The notes: a model not told the origin generated them from the sequence alone. Shown: positions 8,698-19,319, counted from the first letter of the stretch. The stretch: DNA of 64,000 nucleotides from Paracoccus beibuensis (GCF_026162625.1 NZ_JAOTBD010000019.1:1-64000), one strand, 5' to 3'. Translations and numbers: made by a program.

Positions 8698-8716
8698 CCG
8701 GGGGTGATGCCCCCGG
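8698..8716 (+). terminator. Intercistronic hairpin between gcvH and gcvP
   Basis: CCGGGGG (8698-8704) and CCCCCGG (8710-8716) form a 7-bp stem with a 5-base loop. No T-tract follows, so it is more likely a partial terminator or RNA-stability element that could lower gcvP relative to gcvT and gcvH. Confidence 0.45.
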
Positions 8717-8777
8717 ACTTCCCGATATTTGACGACCAAGGCAGGCCCGAACGTGGCGCTGCGGGATGGAGTGACGG

Positions 8778-11612
8778 ATGAGCCGCTGGACACCGACCGA
8801 CTATGACCCCGACGATTTCGCCAACCGGCGCCATATCGGCCCCTCTCCGGCCGAGATGGCCGAGATGCTGAAGGCAGTGGGCGCCGAGAGCCTGGACCGG
8901 CTGATCGACGAGACGGTGCCCGCGGCCATCCGCCAGGCCGACCGGCTGGACTGGCCTGCCCTGTCCGAGGCCGGGCTGCTGGCGCGGATGCGCGAGGTGG
9001 CGGACAAGAACCGCGTGATGACCAGCCTGATCGGCCAGGGCTATCACGGCACCGTCACACCCCCGGCGATCCAGCGTAACATCCTGGAGAACCCGGCCTG
9101 GTACACCGCCTACACCCCCTACCAGCCCGAGATCGCGCAGGGGCGGCTGGAGGCGCTGCTGAATTATCAGACCATGGTGGCCGACCTGACCGGGCTGCCG
9201 GTCGCGAACGCCTCGCTGCTGGACGAGGCGACGGCGGCGGCCGAGGCCATGGCCATGGCCCGGCGGCAGTCGAGGTCGAAGGCGGACGCGTTCTTCGTGG
9301 CCGACGACCTGCACCCGCAGACAATCGCGGTGATCCGCACGCGGGCTGAGCCACTGGGCATCCGCATCGTCACGGGGCCGGTCGAGGACCTGTCGGCCGA
9401 CCAGGTCTTCGGGGCGATCTTTCAGTATCCTGGCACATCTGGCGATGTCCGCGACCTGTCACCCCAGATCGAGGCGCTGCACGCGGCTGGCGCGCTGGCG
9501 GTGGTGGCGACCGACCTGCTGGCGCTGTGCCTGCTGCGGGAACCGGGGTCGATGGGCGCCGACATCGCGGTTGGCAGCGCGCAGCGGTTTGGGGTGCCGA
9601 TGGGGTATGGCGGGCCGCACGCGGCCTTCATGTCCTGCCGGGACGAACTGAAGCGCGCCATGCCGGGCCGCATCGTCGGCGTGTCCGTCGACGCGCAGGG
9701 GAACCAGGCCTATCGCCTGTCTCTGCAGACGCGCGAACAGCACATTCGCCGCGAAAAGGCGACCAGCAACGTCTGTACCGCGCAGGCCCTTCTGGCGGTG
9801 ATGGCGTCGTTCTATGCGGTGTTCCATGGCCCCGAAGGTCTTCGGGCCATCGCGCAGCGGGTGCATCTGCACGCAGTCACGGTGGCAAAAGCCCTGCGCG
9901 AGGCCGGCGCCGACGTCGCGCCGGACGCCTTCTTCGACACAATCACGGTGCGCGTGGGCGTAGGCCAGCAGGGCATCATGGCCGCCGCCCGCCACCGCGG
10001 CATCAACCTGCGCCGGGTGGGCCGCGACCGCGTGGGCATCAGCGTGGACGAGACCACCGACGCGGGTGTCATCGCCCGGCTGCTGGACGCGTTCGGCATC
10101 ACCGACCCCGCCGAACGCGCCACCGGTCCCTCCATCCCGGATGCGCTGCTGCGCGACAGCGACTTCCTGACCCACCCGGTCTTCCACATGAACCGCGCCG
10201 AATCCGAGATGATGCGCTATATGCGCCGGCTGTCGGACCGCGACCTGGCGCTGGACCGGGCGATGATTCCCCTCGGGTCCTGTACCATGAAGCTGAATGC
10301 GGCGGCCGAGATGATGCCGATCACCTGGCCGGGCTTCAGTGCGTTGCACCCGTTCGCGCCCGCCGACCAGGCGGCCGGCTATCACGAGGCAATTGCGGAT
10401 CTGACCGAGAAGCTGTGCCGCATCACCGGCTATGACGCGTTCTCGATGCAGCCGAACAGCGGCGCGCAGGGGGAGTATGCGGGGCTGCTGACGATCCAGG
10501 CCTATCACAAGGCGCGGGGCGAGGATCGCGACATCTGCCTGATCCCGGTCTCGGCCCATGGCACCAATCCCGCCAGTGCGCAGATGTGCGGCATGAAGGT
10601 CGTGGTGGTGAAGTCCGCGCCCAATGGCGACATCGATGTCGAGGATTTCGCCGCCAAGGCCGAAAAGGCCGGGGCGAAACTGGCCGCCGTGATGATCACC
10701 TATCCCAGCACGCACGGCGTCTTCGAGGACACCGTGCGCCAGGTTTGCGAGATCACGCACCGGCACGGCGGGCAGGTCTATATCGACGGCGCGAACATGA
10801 ATGCGCTTGTCGGCCTGGTGAAGCCCGGAGAGATCGGCGGCGATGTCAGCCACCTGAACCTGCACAAGACCTTTGCCATCCCGCATGGCGGCGGCGGTCC
10901 GGGCATGGGCCCCATCGGCGTCAAGTCGCACCTGGCGCCCTTCCTGCCGGGCGATCCGCAAACCGGCGAAGGCGCGGTGTCCGCGGCGCCATACGGCAGC
11001 GCGTCGATCCTGCTGATCAGTTGGGCCTATTGCCTGATGATGGGCGGCGAGGGGCTGACCCAGGCGACCCGCGTGGCCATCCTGAATGCGAACTATATCG
11101 CGGCGCGGCTGTCGGGGGCCTATCCGATCCTCTTCATGGGGAACCGCGGACGGGTGGCGCACGAATGCATCATCGACACGCGACCCTTCGCGGAACATGG
11201 CGTCACCGTGGACGACATCGCCAAGCGGCTGATCGACAACGGCTTTCATGCTCCGACCATGAGCTGGCCGGTCAGCGGCACGCTGATGGTCGAACCCACC
11301 GAAAGCGAGACCAAGGCCGAGATCGACCGCTTCGTCACCGCCCTTCTGGCCATCCGGGACGAGATCACCAACGTGGCCGAGGGCCGCATCGCCGTCGAGA
11401 ACAGCCCCCTGCGCCACGCGCCCCACACGGTCGAGGACTTGGTCCGCGACTGGGACCGCCCCTATGGTCGCGAACAGGGCTGCTTCCCCCCGGGCGCCTT
11501 CCGGGTGGACAAGTACTGGCCCCCGGTCGGGCGGGTCGACAACGCCTATGGCGACCGCAACCTGGTCTGCACCTGCCCGCCGTTGGACAGTTATGCCGAA
11601 GCGGCCGAGTAG
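8778..11612 (+). CDS. gcvP: Glycine dehydrogenase (decarboxylating), P protein
   Basis: GcvP decarboxylates glycine with pyridoxal phosphate and loads the aminomethyl group on GcvH. The single-chain form of 944 residues holds both halves: the N-terminal half starting with [14 protein letters not shown] and the C-terminal half with the PLP-lysine motif [20 protein letters not shown]. The conserved [14 protein letters not shown] and [12 protein letters not shown] are present. The length is close to the E. coli protein. It closes the gcvTHP operon and is followed by a strong hairpin. The fourth component, the L protein, is not in the window. Confidence 0.98.
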   Translation: MSRWTPTDYDPDDFANRRHIGPSPAEMAEMLKAVGAESLDRLIDETVPAAIRQADRLDWPALSEAGLLARMREVADKNRVMTSLIGQGYHGTVTPPAIQRNILENPAWYTAYTPYQPEIAQGRLEALLNYQTMVADLTGLPVANASLLDEATAAAEAMAMARRQSRSKADAFFVADDLHPQTIAVIRTRAEPLGIRIVTGPVEDLSADQVFGAIFQYPGTSGDVRDLSPQIEALHAAGALAVVATDLLALCLLREPGSMGADIAVGSAQRFGVPMGYGGPHAAFMSCRDELKRAMPGRIVGVSVDAQGNQAYRLSLQTREQHIRREKATSNVCTAQALLAVMASFYAVFHGPEGLRAIAQRVHLHAVTVAKALREAGADVAPDAFFDTITVRVGVGQQGIMAAARHRGINLRRVGRDRVGISVDETTDAGVIARLLDAFGITDPAERATGPSIPDALLRDSDFLTHPVFHMNRAESEMMRYMRRLSDRDLALDRAMIPLGSCTMKLNAAAEMMPITWPGFSALHPFAPADQAAGYHEAIADLTEKLCRITGYDAFSMQPNSGAQGEYAGLLTIQAYHKARGEDRDICLIPVSAHGTNPASAQMCGMKVVVVKSAPNGDIDVEDFAAKAEKAGAKLAAVMITYPSTHGVFEDTVRQVCEITHRHGGQVYIDGANMNALVGLVKPGEIGGDVSHLNLHKTFAIPHGGGGPGMGPIGVKSHLAPFLPGDPQTGEGAVSAAPYGSASILLISWAYCLMMGGEGLTQATRVAILNANYIAARLSGAYPILFMGNRGRVAHECIIDTRPFAEHGVTVDDIAKRLIDNGFHAPTMSWPVSGTLMVEPTESETKAEIDRFVTALLAIRDEITNVAEGRIAVENSPLRHAPHTVEDLVRDWDRPYGREQGCFPPGAFRVDKYWPPVGRVDNAYGDRNLVCTCPPLDSYAEAAE

Positions 11613-11624
11613 GCAGATACGATA

Positions 11625-11661
11625 GCGGGTTCCCCGAATTCGCCTTTTCGGGGAACCCCGC
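11625..11661 (+). terminator. gcv operon terminator-like hairpin
   Basis: GCGGGTTCCCCGA pairs with TCGGGGAACCCCGC with one bulged base and a short loop. The stem is about 13 bp long and lies 13 bases after the gcvP stop. There is no clear T-run. Confidence 0.6.
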
Positions 11662-11741
11662 CTCGGACCCGTGCATTCCACCTGGACGTCAGGTTCCGAC
11701 AATCTGTCGTGAGCTGACCTGATCTTGAATACGAGGTGCCG

Positions 11742-12101
11742 ATGCCTGCTCGCCTTTCCCCGCCCAACCGCGCCCGAGAGGAGCTGGCCGGCAACCTCAT
11801 GGCGGTTCCCGCCGCCATCGGCCTTGTCATCGCCGCTGTCGCCTTCTTCCGCCCCGGCTCGGGCGTCGACGGCACGCCGGGCGCGGCGCTGGCCATCCTT
11901 GGCATGCTGGCCCTGACCGTGGCGGCATTGCTGGCCGGACGGATGCAGCCCGGTCGACTTCGGACATTCATCACGGTCATGATCCTGATCGGCGGGCTTC
12001 TGACGCTGCTCTGCGCGTGGTTCCTGATGCAGGGTTGGCTGATGCTGACGATCGTCCTGACGCTGGCCATCTGGCTGATCTTCATTCTGGTCGCAAGGTA
12101 A
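11742..12101 (+). CDS. Small membrane subunit of a PQQ dehydrogenase (SldB-like)
   Basis: This 119-residue, very hydrophobic protein has four probable membrane helices ([72 protein letters not shown]). It is followed four bases later by a PQQ dehydrogenase. In E. coli-type membrane glucose dehydrogenase, such helices are the N-terminal domain of one polypeptide. In acetic acid bacteria, glycerol/polyol dehydrogenase has a separate small membrane subunit (SldB) next to the large one. The arrangement here is like the latter. Its role is most likely anchoring the dehydrogenase and passing electrons to ubiquinone. The ATG at 11742 follows CGAGG. Confidence 0.72.
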   Translation: MPARLSPPNRAREELAGNLMAVPAAIGLVIAAVAFFRPGSGVDGTPGAALAILGMLALTVAALLAGRMQPGRLRTFITVMILIGGLLTLLCAWFLMQGWLMLTIVLTLAIWLIFILVAR

Positions 12102-12105
12102 GCGC

Positions 12106-14001
12106 ATGTCCTCCAAGTACACCCTGACCGCCGCGCTGCTGGCGCTGATCCCCACCTCTGCTGCCCTGGCGCAGCAGGACCAGTGGACGAACTTCCACGG
12201 CAACGCGATGGCGCAGAAATATTCGGCGTCGGAACAGATCACTCCCGAAAACGTGCACAAGTTGGAAAAGGCGTGGGAGATCCACACCGGCGACGTGTCC
12301 GATGGGTCCGGCGACATCCCGGGCACGGTCTGGTCTGCGACCCCGATCCTGGCCAATGACCTGCTCTATGTCGGGACACCCTTCTACCGCGTCTACGCCG
12401 TTCAGCCGGATACAGGAGAGGTCGTGTGGACCTATGATCCCGAAACGGCCTTGGAACCCCTGACCCAGCCCGAGCTGAAGAACCGAGGCGTCAGCTATTG
12501 GGAAGACCCTGAAGGGACCGGCCCCTGCGCCAAGCGCGTCTATATCGGCACGATGGACGCGCATCTGCACGCGCTGGACGCCGACACGGGCGAATTGTGC
12601 CAGGACTTCGGGGAAAACGGCATCCTGAACGTCAACCAGTGGAACAAGCCCGACGCGAACTTCCCGCTGTCGCAGTTGCAGCCGCCCACGGTCTTCCGCG
12701 ACAAGCTGCTGCTGGGCTGGGCGGGCAAGGACTGGTACAGCGTCGAGAACCCCCTGGGGTCCGTCTTCGCCATCGACGCCCGCACGGGCGAGCGTGAATG
12801 GTCGTTCTACTCGATCCCCGAAGGGTACGAAGGCACGACCGGCACCGCGAACGTCTGGACCGCCATGTCGGTCGACGAGGAAAATGGCCTCGTCTACGTC
12901 CCCGTCTCCAGCCCCAGCGCCGACTACTACGGCGGCACCCGGCTGGAGGAGATCCCGCTGGCGACGTCGGTCACCGCGCTGAACGGCGACACCGGAGAGG
13001 TCGAGTGGTCCCGCCAACTGGTCCACCACGACATCTGGGACTATGACACGGTGTCCGCGCCGACGCTGGTCGATATTCCCGGCGAGGGCGGCAGCACGCC
13101 GGCGCTGGTGCAGCCGACCAAGATGGGCTTCGCATTCGTCCTGAACCGCCTGACCGGCGAGCCGGTCTTCCCCATCGAGGAACGGGAGGTTCCCGCCTCG
13201 GACATAGAGGGAGAGGAGGCTTCGCCCACGCAGCCGTTTCCCACCCTGCCCGAGCCCACGATGGGCGACGACTGGGACGGGATCTTCGGCTTGGCCGACA
13301 TCGCATCCTTCGGCGGCTGCTCGCGCAGGCTGGAGGAGCTGCGCTATGACGGCCGCTACACGCCGCCGTCGCTGGAAGGCACGCTGGCCTTTCCCGGCAC
13401 TGCAGGCGGCATGCAGTGGGGCGGCGGGGCGGTCGACCCGGAAACCGGCATCTTCTACATCAACAGCTCGCGCATTGCGCAGATCTTCCAGCTGATCGAG
13501 CGCGAGGAATATGCCAACCTGACGACCGGCGGGTCCGAGGCCGAGGGAGGCTTGTTCCCGATGGAAGGTGCGCCCTACGGCTTCCGACTGTCGACCTTCC
13601 TGAACGCGATGGGCATGCCCTGCTGGAAGCCGCCCTACGGGATCATGACGGCGATCGACCTGAAGACGGGCAAGAACCTGTGGGAGGTGCCGTTCGGCCA
13701 GGTCCAGAAATGGGGCTTCTACATGCCCGAAAGCTGGGGTTCGCCCACGATCGGCGGCCCGGTCGTCACGGCCTCTGGACTGATCTTCATCGGTGCCTCG
13801 ATGGATGCGCGGGTGCGCGCGCTGGATGCCTCGAACGGAGAGGTCCTGTGGAAGGCCCAGGTCGAGGCGCCCGCGGTGTCCATTCCCGCGGTCTATGACT
13901 ATGAGGGGCGGCAGTATGTCGTCTTCGCCGTCGGCGGAAACTCGATCATCAAGCCGCAGGTCGGCGACCAGCTGATCGCCTTCGCCCTGCCCGAGGAATA
14001 G
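12106..14001 (+). CDS. PQQ-dependent dehydrogenase, glucose/quinate/polyol family
   Basis: The product is a 631-residue periplasmic quinoprotein oxidising a sugar, polyol or cyclic acid and passing electrons to the membrane quinone pool. It has a Sec signal ([14 protein letters not shown]), then the start of the propeller [14 protein letters not shown]. Repeating propeller motifs include [49 protein letters not shown] and [20 protein letters not shown] is the family's conserved active-site region. The length fits the membrane glucose dehydrogenase type without its membrane domain, which the preceding small gene could supply. There is no haem motif CxxCH, so it is not a quinohaemoprotein. The exact substrate cannot be read from the sequence. 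Confidence 0.9.
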   Translation: MSSKYTLTAALLALIPTSAALAQQDQWTNFHGNAMAQKYSASEQITPENVHKLEKAWEIHTGDVSDGSGDIPGTVWSATPILANDLLYVGTPFYRVYAVQPDTGEVVWTYDPETALEPLTQPELKNRGVSYWEDPEGTGPCAKRVYIGTMDAHLHALDADTGELCQDFGENGILNVNQWNKPDANFPLSQLQPPTVFRDKLLLGWAGKDWYSVENPLGSVFAIDARTGEREWSFYSIPEGYEGTTGTANVWTAMSVDEENGLVYVPVSSPSADYYGGTRLEEIPLATSVTALNGDTGEVEWSRQLVHHDIWDYDTVSAPTLVDIPGEGGSTPALVQPTKMGFAFVLNRLTGEPVFPIEEREVPASDIEGEEASPTQPFPTLPEPTMGDDWDGIFGLADIASFGGCSRRLEELRYDGRYTPPSLEGTLAFPGTAGGMQWGGGAVDPETGIFYINSSRIAQIFQLIEREEYANLTTGGSEAEGGLFPMEGAPYGFRLSTFLNAMGMPCWKPPYGIMTAIDLKTGKNLWEVPFGQVQKWGFYMPESWGSPTIGGPVVTASGLIFIGASMDARVRALDASNGEVLWKAQVEAPAVSIPAVYDYEGRQYVVFAVGGNSIIKPQVGDQLIAFALPEE

Positions 14002-14010
14002 TCCCTGCCG

Positions 14011-14032
14011 GTCCCGCGCACCCGCGCGGGAC
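14011..14032 (+). terminator. Hairpin after the PQQ dehydrogenase
   Basis: GTCCCGCGC and GCGCGGGAC form a perfect 9-bp stem with loop ACCC, ten bases after the stop codon. No T-run follows. Confidence 0.6.
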
Positions 14033-14085
14033 AGCCGCACCGCCACTTGACTTTGCCGCCAAGCCGGTCCAAATCTTGCCGCGTT

Positions 14086-14161
<76 letters not shown>

Positions 14162-14224
14162 GTTCACCAAGATCTGTTCTGGCGCCGCCTGTTCGTGCCG
14201 TTCCTTAAGGCGGTCAAGCCGGGG

Positions 14225-15142
14225 TCAAAGCCCCAGCTCGTCCGGCAGGCCCAGCATGATGTTCAGGTTCTGGATCGCCGCGCCCGAAGCGCCCTTGCCC
14301 AGATTGTCCAGCACGGCCACCACCAATGCGCAGCCGGTGTCCTCGTCGCCATGGACGCTGATCCGCAGGCGGTTCGAGCCGTTCCGCGCCATGGGGTCGA
14401 TGCGCGGGCCGATCTCTGCGGCAGGGACGACCTCGACGAACTGCTGGCCGGAATAGTGGTCCGCCAGCGCCTGGTGCAGTGCGGCGGCGCTGCGGTCGTC
14501 GTCCAGGTGCAGCGGCAACTGTACAGCCATGCCCTGAGCGAAGTTCCCCACCGAGGGCGCGAAGACCGGCTGCACCAGCAACCCGCCATGGGTCATGATC
14601 TCGGGGATGTGCTTGTGGCGCTGGTTCAGCCCATAGATGAAATGCGCGGGCGCGGTGCCGGCGTCGTATTCGCCGATCAGCGCCTTGCCGCCGCCGCTGT
14701 AGCCGCTGACCGCGTTGATCGACAGGGCCTCGCCCTCGTCGATCAGGCCGGCGGCGACCAGCGGCGCGATGACGGCGATGGCGCCGGTCGAATAGCAGCC
14801 GGGGTTGCTGACGCGCCGGGCGGCGGCGATCATCTCGCGCATCTCGGGGGCCAGTTCGGGAAAGCCGAACACCCATTCCGGGTCGATCCGGTGCGCGGTC
14901 GAGGCGTCGATCAGGCGCACGTCCATGTCGGCGGTGAGGGCCACGGCCTCGCGCGCGGCATCGTCGGGCAGGCAGAGGATCGCGACATCGGCCTCGGCAA
15001 AGGCTTCGGCACGCGCCGACGCCTCCTTCCGGCGGGCCGGGTCGACCTGGACCAGGCGGATGTCGTCGCGTCCCAGCAGGCGGTCTCGGATCTGCAGCCC
15101 GGTGGTTCCGGCCTCGCCGTCGATGAAGACGCTGTGGGTCAT
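14225..15142 (-). CDS. argC: N-acetyl-gamma-glutamyl-phosphate reductase
   Basis: ArgC reduces N-acetylglutamyl phosphate to the semialdehyde in arginine synthesis. This is the shorter 305-residue second type of the enzyme. It starts THSVFIDGEAGTTGLQI (NADP-binding), carries the active-site Cys in RVSNPGCYSTGAIA, then NAVSGYSGGGKALI, and ends with NLNIMLGLPDEL. It is the last gene of a minus-strand run, 64 bases after the DUF779 gene. Confidence 0.96.
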   Translation of the reverse strand: MTHSVFIDGEAGTTGLQIRDRLLGRDDIRLVQVDPARRKEASARAEAFAEADVAILCLPDDAAREAVALTADMDVRLIDASTAHRIDPEWVFGFPELAPEMREMIAAARRVSNPGCYSTGAIAVIAPLVAAGLIDEGEALSINAVSGYSGGGKALIGEYDAGTAPAHFIYGLNQRHKHIPEIMTHGGLLVQPVFAPSVGNFAQGMAVQLPLHLDDDRSAAALHQALADHYSGQQFVEVVPAAEIGPRIDPMARNGSNRLRISVHGDEDTGCALVVAVLDNLGKGASGAAIQNLNIMLGLPDELGL

Positions 15143-15206
15143 GACATACCTCGCTTGATGGATCGCGGCATGTCTAGCCGATCGCGAACGGCCTCACAAC
15201 GGCGCT

Positions 15207-15536
15207 TCAGATGCTGCAGATTTCTGACCGGGTCAGGAAGCGTTTCTCGCGCCCGTTGTCCAGGCTGAACATGCCGCCGCGGCCGGGGACCACGTCGATG
15301 ATCAAGTCGGTATGCTTCCACGCCTTATGCTGGCTGGCCGAGATGTAGAAGGGCGCGCCGCCGATCTCTCCCAGTTTGACGTCGCGGTCGCCCACGCGGA
15401 AATCGCCTTGCGGATAACACATGGGCGACGATCCGTCGCAGCAGCCGCCGGACTGGTGGAACAGGACCGGACCGTGATCGGCAACGATCTCGGACAGCAG
15501 GTCCAGCGCCTCGGGGGTGGCGGTCACGGTGCTCAT
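15207..15536 (-). CDS. DUF779 protein, aldehyde dehydrogenase partner
   Basis: This 109-residue protein has the cysteine-rich DUF779 signature GGCCDGSSPMCYP, then GDVKLG-like and PFYIS segments, and HTDLIIDVVPGRGGMFSLD. Proteins of this family are commonly encoded beside acetaldehyde dehydrogenases of the ExaC/AcoD type; their role is unproven and could involve a metal or thiol. The start at 15536 overlaps the stop of the topoisomerase gene (ATGA). An aldehyde dehydrogenase lies one gene upstream. Confidence 0.88.
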   Translation of the reverse strand: MSTVTATPEALDLLSEIVADHGPVLFHQSGGCCDGSSPMCYPQGDFRVGDRDVKLGEIGGAPFYISASQHKAWKHTDLIIDVVPGRGGMFSLDNGREKRFLTRSEICSI

Positions 15537-16585
15537 GCCTTCAATCTCCTCCTCAGGAACTTCAGAACCTGCTTTTCCTCGTGGTGCAGGTCGTCGTCCA
15601 AAGTCTCGTTGATCTCGCCCTGCAATTCCAGCTTCAGGTCGCTGGCCAGATAGGCCTCGATCACCTGCGGATGGACATAGCACTTGCGGCAGATCGTCGG
15701 CGTGTTGCCAAGCCGGGCGGCCACCGTCTCGATCGCGTCGCGGACATTGCGCTTGGCGGCGGCGTCACTGTCGGCGCGCTCATATTCCGCCAGGGCCAGC
15801 GCCGCCAGTACGGTACCGGTCCAGGTCCGGAAATCCTTGGCGGTGATCCGCCGCCCGCTGATCCGGCGCAGATAGGCGTTCACGTCGGTCGAGGTGACCT
15901 GATGCCGCTCTCCGTCCTCGTCCAGGTACTGGAACAGGTGCTGGCCGGGGATGTCCTGCGCCGCCTTGACGATCCGCGCGACCCGCCGGTCGCGCAGCCC
16001 CAGGTCCCATTCCTTGCCGCCCTTGCCCTTGAAGCGGAAACGCACCTCGTTGCCCTCGAAGGTGACATGCCGGTCGCGCAGCGTGGTCAGCCCGTGCGAC
16101 TTGTTCTGCTTGGCATAATCGGCGTTGCCGACCCGGATCATGGTGTTTTCCAGAAGATAGACGAGGGTGGCCAGCACCTTGTCTGCGGGCAGGCCGCGCA
16201 GCGACATGTCCTGGCGGACCCGGCCGCGCAGGCCGGGCAGCGCCTTGGCGAAATCGAACATGCGCTCGTATTTGGCACCGTCGCGGACCTCGCGGAAGGC
16301 GGGATGATAGCGGTACTGCTTGCGGCCCCGGTCATCGCGGCCGGTGGCCTGGATGTGCCCGTTCGGGTCGGGACAGATCCAGACATCGGTATAGGCGGGC
16401 GGGATGGCCAGTGCGGCCAGCCGCTTGCGCTCGGCTTTGTCGCGGATCGTGCGGCCTTGGGCGTCGCGATAGGTGAACCCCTTGCCCGCGCGGACCCGGG
16501 TGATGCCCGGCATGTCGTCGTTGACATACACCAGGCCTGCGCTTTCGGCGGCGTCTTCGGGGTCGATGATGCTGTCCTTGGGCAT
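15533..16585 (-). CDS. DNA topoisomerase IB
   Basis: This is a bacterial topoisomerase of the poxvirus/eukaryotic IB type, which relaxes supercoils by a transient 3'-phosphotyrosyl bond. It has about 350 residues. Seen are the N-terminal GITRVRAGKGFTYRDAQG, AIPPAYTDVWICPDPNGHIQATG, KYERM, the catalytic-domain segments LENTMIRVGN and ITAKDFRTWTGT, and the nucleophile Tyr in CRKCYVHPQVI. The ATG at 16585 is preferred; an upstream TTG would add ten residues. It sits between an aldehyde dehydrogenase and its usual DUF779 partner and overlaps the latter by four bases, so the three are probably co-transcribed. Confidence 0.95.
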   Translation of the reverse strand: MPKDSIIDPEDAAESAGLVYVNDDMPGITRVRAGKGFTYRDAQGRTIRDKAERKRLAALAIPPAYTDVWICPDPNGHIQATGRDDRGRKQYRYHPAFREVRDGAKYERMFDFAKALPGLRGRVRQDMSLRGLPADKVLATLVYLLENTMIRVGNADYAKQNKSHGLTTLRDRHVTFEGNEVRFRFKGKGGKEWDLGLRDRRVARIVKAAQDIPGQHLFQYLDEDGERHQVTSTDVNAYLRRISGRRITAKDFRTWTGTVLAALALAEYERADSDAAAKRNVRDAIETVAARLGNTPTICRKCYVHPQVIEAYLASDLKLELQGEINETLDDDLHHEEKQVLKFLRRRLKA

Positions 16586-16656
16586 GGGGCTGTTCCGCGA
16601 TACGGTCAGCCCCAACGCCGCTGGCCCCCCGCGGGTTGCGGAGGGCCCCTGCGCGA

Positions 16657-18183
16657 TCAGAAGAAGCCCAGCTTCTTGGGGCTATAGCTGACCAGCATGT
16701 TCTTGGTCTGCTGGTAATGGTCCAGCATCATGCGGTGGTTTTCCCGCCCAATGCCCGACTGCTTGTAGCCGCCAAAGGCCGCATGGGCCGGATAGGCGTG
16801 ATAGCAGTTGGTCCAGACCCGGCCTGCCTGGATCGCGCGGCCGAAGCGATAGCAGGTGTTGGCGTCGCGCGACCAGACGCCCGCGCCCAGGCCATAGAGC
16901 GTGTCGTTGGCGATCGACAGCGCCTCGTCATGGTCCTTGAAGGTCGTCACGGACACGACGGGGCCGAAGATCTCTTCCTGAAAGACCCGCATCTTGTTGG
17001 TGCCCTTGAAGACCGTGGGCTTGATGTAATAGCCGCCCGACAGTTCGCCGCCATGGTCCGCGGCCTCGCCCCCGGTCAGCACCTCGGCGCCCTCCTTGCG
17101 GCCGATGTCGAAGTAGGAAAGGATCTTCTCCTTCTGCTCGGACGAGGCCTGCGCGCCGATCATCGTGGCACTGTCGCGCGGGTCGCCCTGCACAATCGCC
17201 TCGACGCGCTTCAGGGCGCGTTCCATGAAGCGGTCATAGATCTTCTCGTGGATCAGCGCGCGCGACGGGCAGGTGCAGACCTCGCCCTGGTTCAGCGCGA
17301 ACATCACAAAACCCTCGATCGCCTTGTCGAAGAAGTCGTCGTCCTCGCGGGTGACGTCCTCGAAGAAGATGTTGGGGGACTTGCCGCCCAGCTCCAGCGT
17401 GACCGGGATCAGGTTTTCCGAGGCGTATTGCATGATCAGCCGGCCGGTCGTGGTTTCCCCGGTGAAGGCGATCTTCGAAATCCGCGGATTCGACGCCAGC
17501 GGTTTGCCGGCCTCCAGCCCGAAACCGTTCACGATGTTCAGGACGCCCGGCGGCAGCAGATCGCCGATCAGGTCGGCAAAGACCATGATCGTGGCAGGGG
17601 TCTGTTCGGCCGGCTTCAGCACGACGCAGTTGCCGGCGGCCAGCGCCGGGGCCAGCTTCCAGCACGCCATCAGCAGCGGAAAGTTCCACGGGATGATCTG
17701 CCCGACCACGCCAAGCGGTTCGTGGAAATGATAGGCGACGGTGTCGTGGTCGATCTCGGAGATGCCGCCTTCCTGTGCGCGGACGGCGCCGGCGAAATAG
17801 CGGAAATGATCGATGGCCAGCGGCAGGTCGGCGGCCATCGTCTCTCGGATAGGCTTGCCGTTGTCCCAGGTCTCGGCGGTTGCCAGCAACTCCAGGTTCT
17901 GCTCCATCCGCTCGGCGATCTTGATCAGGATGTTCGAGCGGTCGGTGGTCGAGGTGCGGCCCCAGGCAACCTTGGCGGCATGGGCGGCGTCCAGCGCGGC
18001 CTCGATGTCGTCGGCGTTCGACCGGGCGATCTCTCCGATCTCGCCGCCGGTGATGGGGGTGGTGTTGGTGAAATACTTGCCGGATTTCGGCGCGACCCAC
18101 TGGCCGCCGATGAAGTTGTCATAACGGCTGGCAAAGGGCATCACGCCCACGCCCTTGAATTCGTGCGTCTGGTCGTTCGGCAT
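16657..18183 (-). CDS. NAD+-dependent aldehyde dehydrogenase (ExaC/AcoD type)
   Basis: This 508-residue aldehyde dehydrogenase probably oxidises acetaldehyde or similar short aldehydes to acids. It has [35 protein letters not shown], the nucleotide loop FTGETTTG, the general-base Glu in LELGGKSPN and the catalytic Cys in [11 protein letters not shown]. The C-terminus KKLGFF is typical of the ExaC/AcoD branch. GAGGAGG is well spaced from the start. The leader of about 130 bases carries a sigma-54-like motif and a perfect inverted repeat, with a GAF-Fis regulator just upstream. Downstream are topoisomerase IB and DUF779. Confidence 0.95.
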   Translation of the reverse strand: MPNDQTHEFKGVGVMPFASRYDNFIGGQWVAPKSGKYFTNTTPITGGEIGEIARSNADDIEAALDAAHAAKVAWGRTSTTDRSNILIKIAERMEQNLELLATAETWDNGKPIRETMAADLPLAIDHFRYFAGAVRAQEGGISEIDHDTVAYHFHEPLGVVGQIIPWNFPLLMACWKLAPALAAGNCVVLKPAEQTPATIMVFADLIGDLLPPGVLNIVNGFGLEAGKPLASNPRISKIAFTGETTTGRLIMQYASENLIPVTLELGGKSPNIFFEDVTREDDDFFDKAIEGFVMFALNQGEVCTCPSRALIHEKIYDRFMERALKRVEAIVQGDPRDSATMIGAQASSEQKEKILSYFDIGRKEGAEVLTGGEAADHGGELSGGYYIKPTVFKGTNKMRVFQEEIFGPVVSVTTFKDHDEALSIANDTLYGLGAGVWSRDANTCYRFGRAIQAGRVWTNCYHAYPAHAAFGGYKQSGIGRENHRMMLDHYQQTKNMLVSYSPKKLGFF

Positions 18184-18258
18184 CGGGTCCTCCTCTCGGG
18201 ATGTCCCGGACTCTCCCCAGTCCGGGTTGCCATAGATGTCCGATGACCCGTGATTCGA

Positions 18259-18274
18259 GGCAACCGGCCATCCA
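18259..18274 (-). promoter_or_regulatory. Sigma-54-like -24/-12 promoter for the aldehyde dehydrogenase
   Basis: On the minus strand the sequence reads TGGATGGCCGGTTGCC. The GG and GC dinucleotides have the exact spacing of the TGGCAC-N5-TTGC consensus, and TTGC is perfect, while the CAC part is not. It lies 75 bases before the start codon and 16 bases from the inverted repeat. Confidence 0.42.
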
Positions 18275-18290
18275 CGCCGCGCCGCAGAAG

Positions 18291-18310
18291 CTGTCTCATG
18301 CGTGAGACAG
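18291..18310. promoter_or_regulatory. Perfect inverted repeat, probable activator site
   Basis: CTGTCTCA (18291-18298) and TGAGACAG (18303-18310) are perfect 8-base arms with a 4-base spacer. It abuts the stop codon of the GAF-Fis regulator and lies upstream of the aldehyde dehydrogenase promoter. Such symmetry suits a dimeric Fis-type helix-turn-helix protein. It could also form a hairpin ending the regulator transcript, though no T-run follows. Confidence 0.6.
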
Positions 18311-19267
18311 TCAGCCGGGATTTTCCCCGATCCTCAGCCGCGCCATGCGCCGGTACATGGTCGCGCGCCCGATCCCCAGCGCCCGTGCGGCGGCCGAGAC
18401 GTTGCCCTCGGCCCGCGCCAGCGCCCTGACGACGGCGGCACGTTCGCCGCGGTCGAAGCCGCGAAGGTCGTCCTGGCGACCCAGCAGATCCGCCGCCGGT
18501 CGAGGGCGCAGACGTCCCTCGCGCTCCAGCCCCAGGACGCGGCGGGCGGCGCGGGTGGCGCCAATCGCCAGGTCGTCCTTGTCCACCGCCAGCAGCACCG
18601 CCTGGTCGGCTTGGTCGTCCGACCCCACCACGATCCGCGCCTGCGGAAAGCTGGAGCGGAAGAACAGCGCCTCGATCGCCCGCGCCGTCTGCGCCACCTG
18701 CGCCCCGATCAGGCGGTTGTACCGCTCGGTCTGGTCGGCCCGCGCGCTGCTGACGTCCAGCGCCGCCAGAAGCCGCCCGTCAGGTCCCCAGATCGGTGCG
18801 TCCATGCAGGACATGGCCGTGTTGCGGGTGTGGAAATGTTCGTCGCGGTGGATGGTGACCTGCCGCCCCTCGGCCAGGCAGGTGCCGATGCCGTTGGTGC
18901 CCTGCGCGGCCTCTGACCAGTCGGCCCCGCGCCAAAGACCCCAGTCGCGGAACTGCGCCGCGTCGCCGTCCGAAACCCGCTGGTCAAGCACCACGCCCTG
19001 CGCGTCGGTCAGCAGCACGTTGCAGCCGGACAGCCCCACGAGGTTGTAAAGCTGGTCGATCTGCGGCCCCGCGACATGCAGGAAAGCGGCCATGGCTGCG
19101 TGCCGTTCGGCCAGTTCGGCCGCTGACAGGCGCTCGGGACGGCGTCGGTCGGCCGGGTCCAGCCCGTGCTTCAGCATGGACCGCCGCCAGGATGCGGCAA
19201 GCGCCGAAGTCGCGCGCGGCGACTGCGACTGTTCCGCCACCAGATCGGCATGGCTGCGCTGCGTCAT
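18311..19267 (-). CDS. GAF-Fis regulator, AcoR-like but lacking the AAA+ domain
   Basis: This 318-residue protein aligns with the ends of AcoR-type activators. The N-terminal part includes [17 protein letters not shown] and a GAF-like sensor ([54 protein letters not shown]). The C-terminus is a Fis helix-turn-helix ([20 protein letters not shown], then [12 protein letters not shown]). The AAA+ ATPase with GAFTGA that contacts sigma-54 in true AcoR proteins is absent. It should regulate the adjacent aldehyde dehydrogenase. The start follows a strong GGGAGGGG. AAA-less members occur in other Rhodobacterales, so this is probably a real form rather than a deletion. Confidence 0.85.
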   Translation of the reverse strand: MTQRSHADLVAEQSQSPRATSALAASWRRSMLKHGLDPADRRRPERLSAAELAERHAAMAAFLHVAGPQIDQLYNLVGLSGCNVLLTDAQGVVLDQRVSDGDAAQFRDWGLWRGADWSEAAQGTNGIGTCLAEGRQVTIHRDEHFHTRNTAMSCMDAPIWGPDGRLLAALDVSSARADQTERYNRLIGAQVAQTARAIEALFFRSSFPQARIVVGSDDQADQAVLLAVDKDDLAIGATRAARRVLGLEREGRLRPRPAADLLGRQDDLRGFDRGERAAVVRALARAEGNVSAAARALGIGRATMYRRMARLRIGENPG

Positions 19268-19319
19268 GGTTCCCCCCTCCCAAGGGACGGGGCCAGTATA
19301 GCGGATATTTCGATCCGCG

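Noticed and set aside
9459..12356. Very long open frame on the minus strand across gcvP
   Set aside because: It is antisense to a clear gcvP and its translation has no family features. Such frames are expected from GC-rich codon use.
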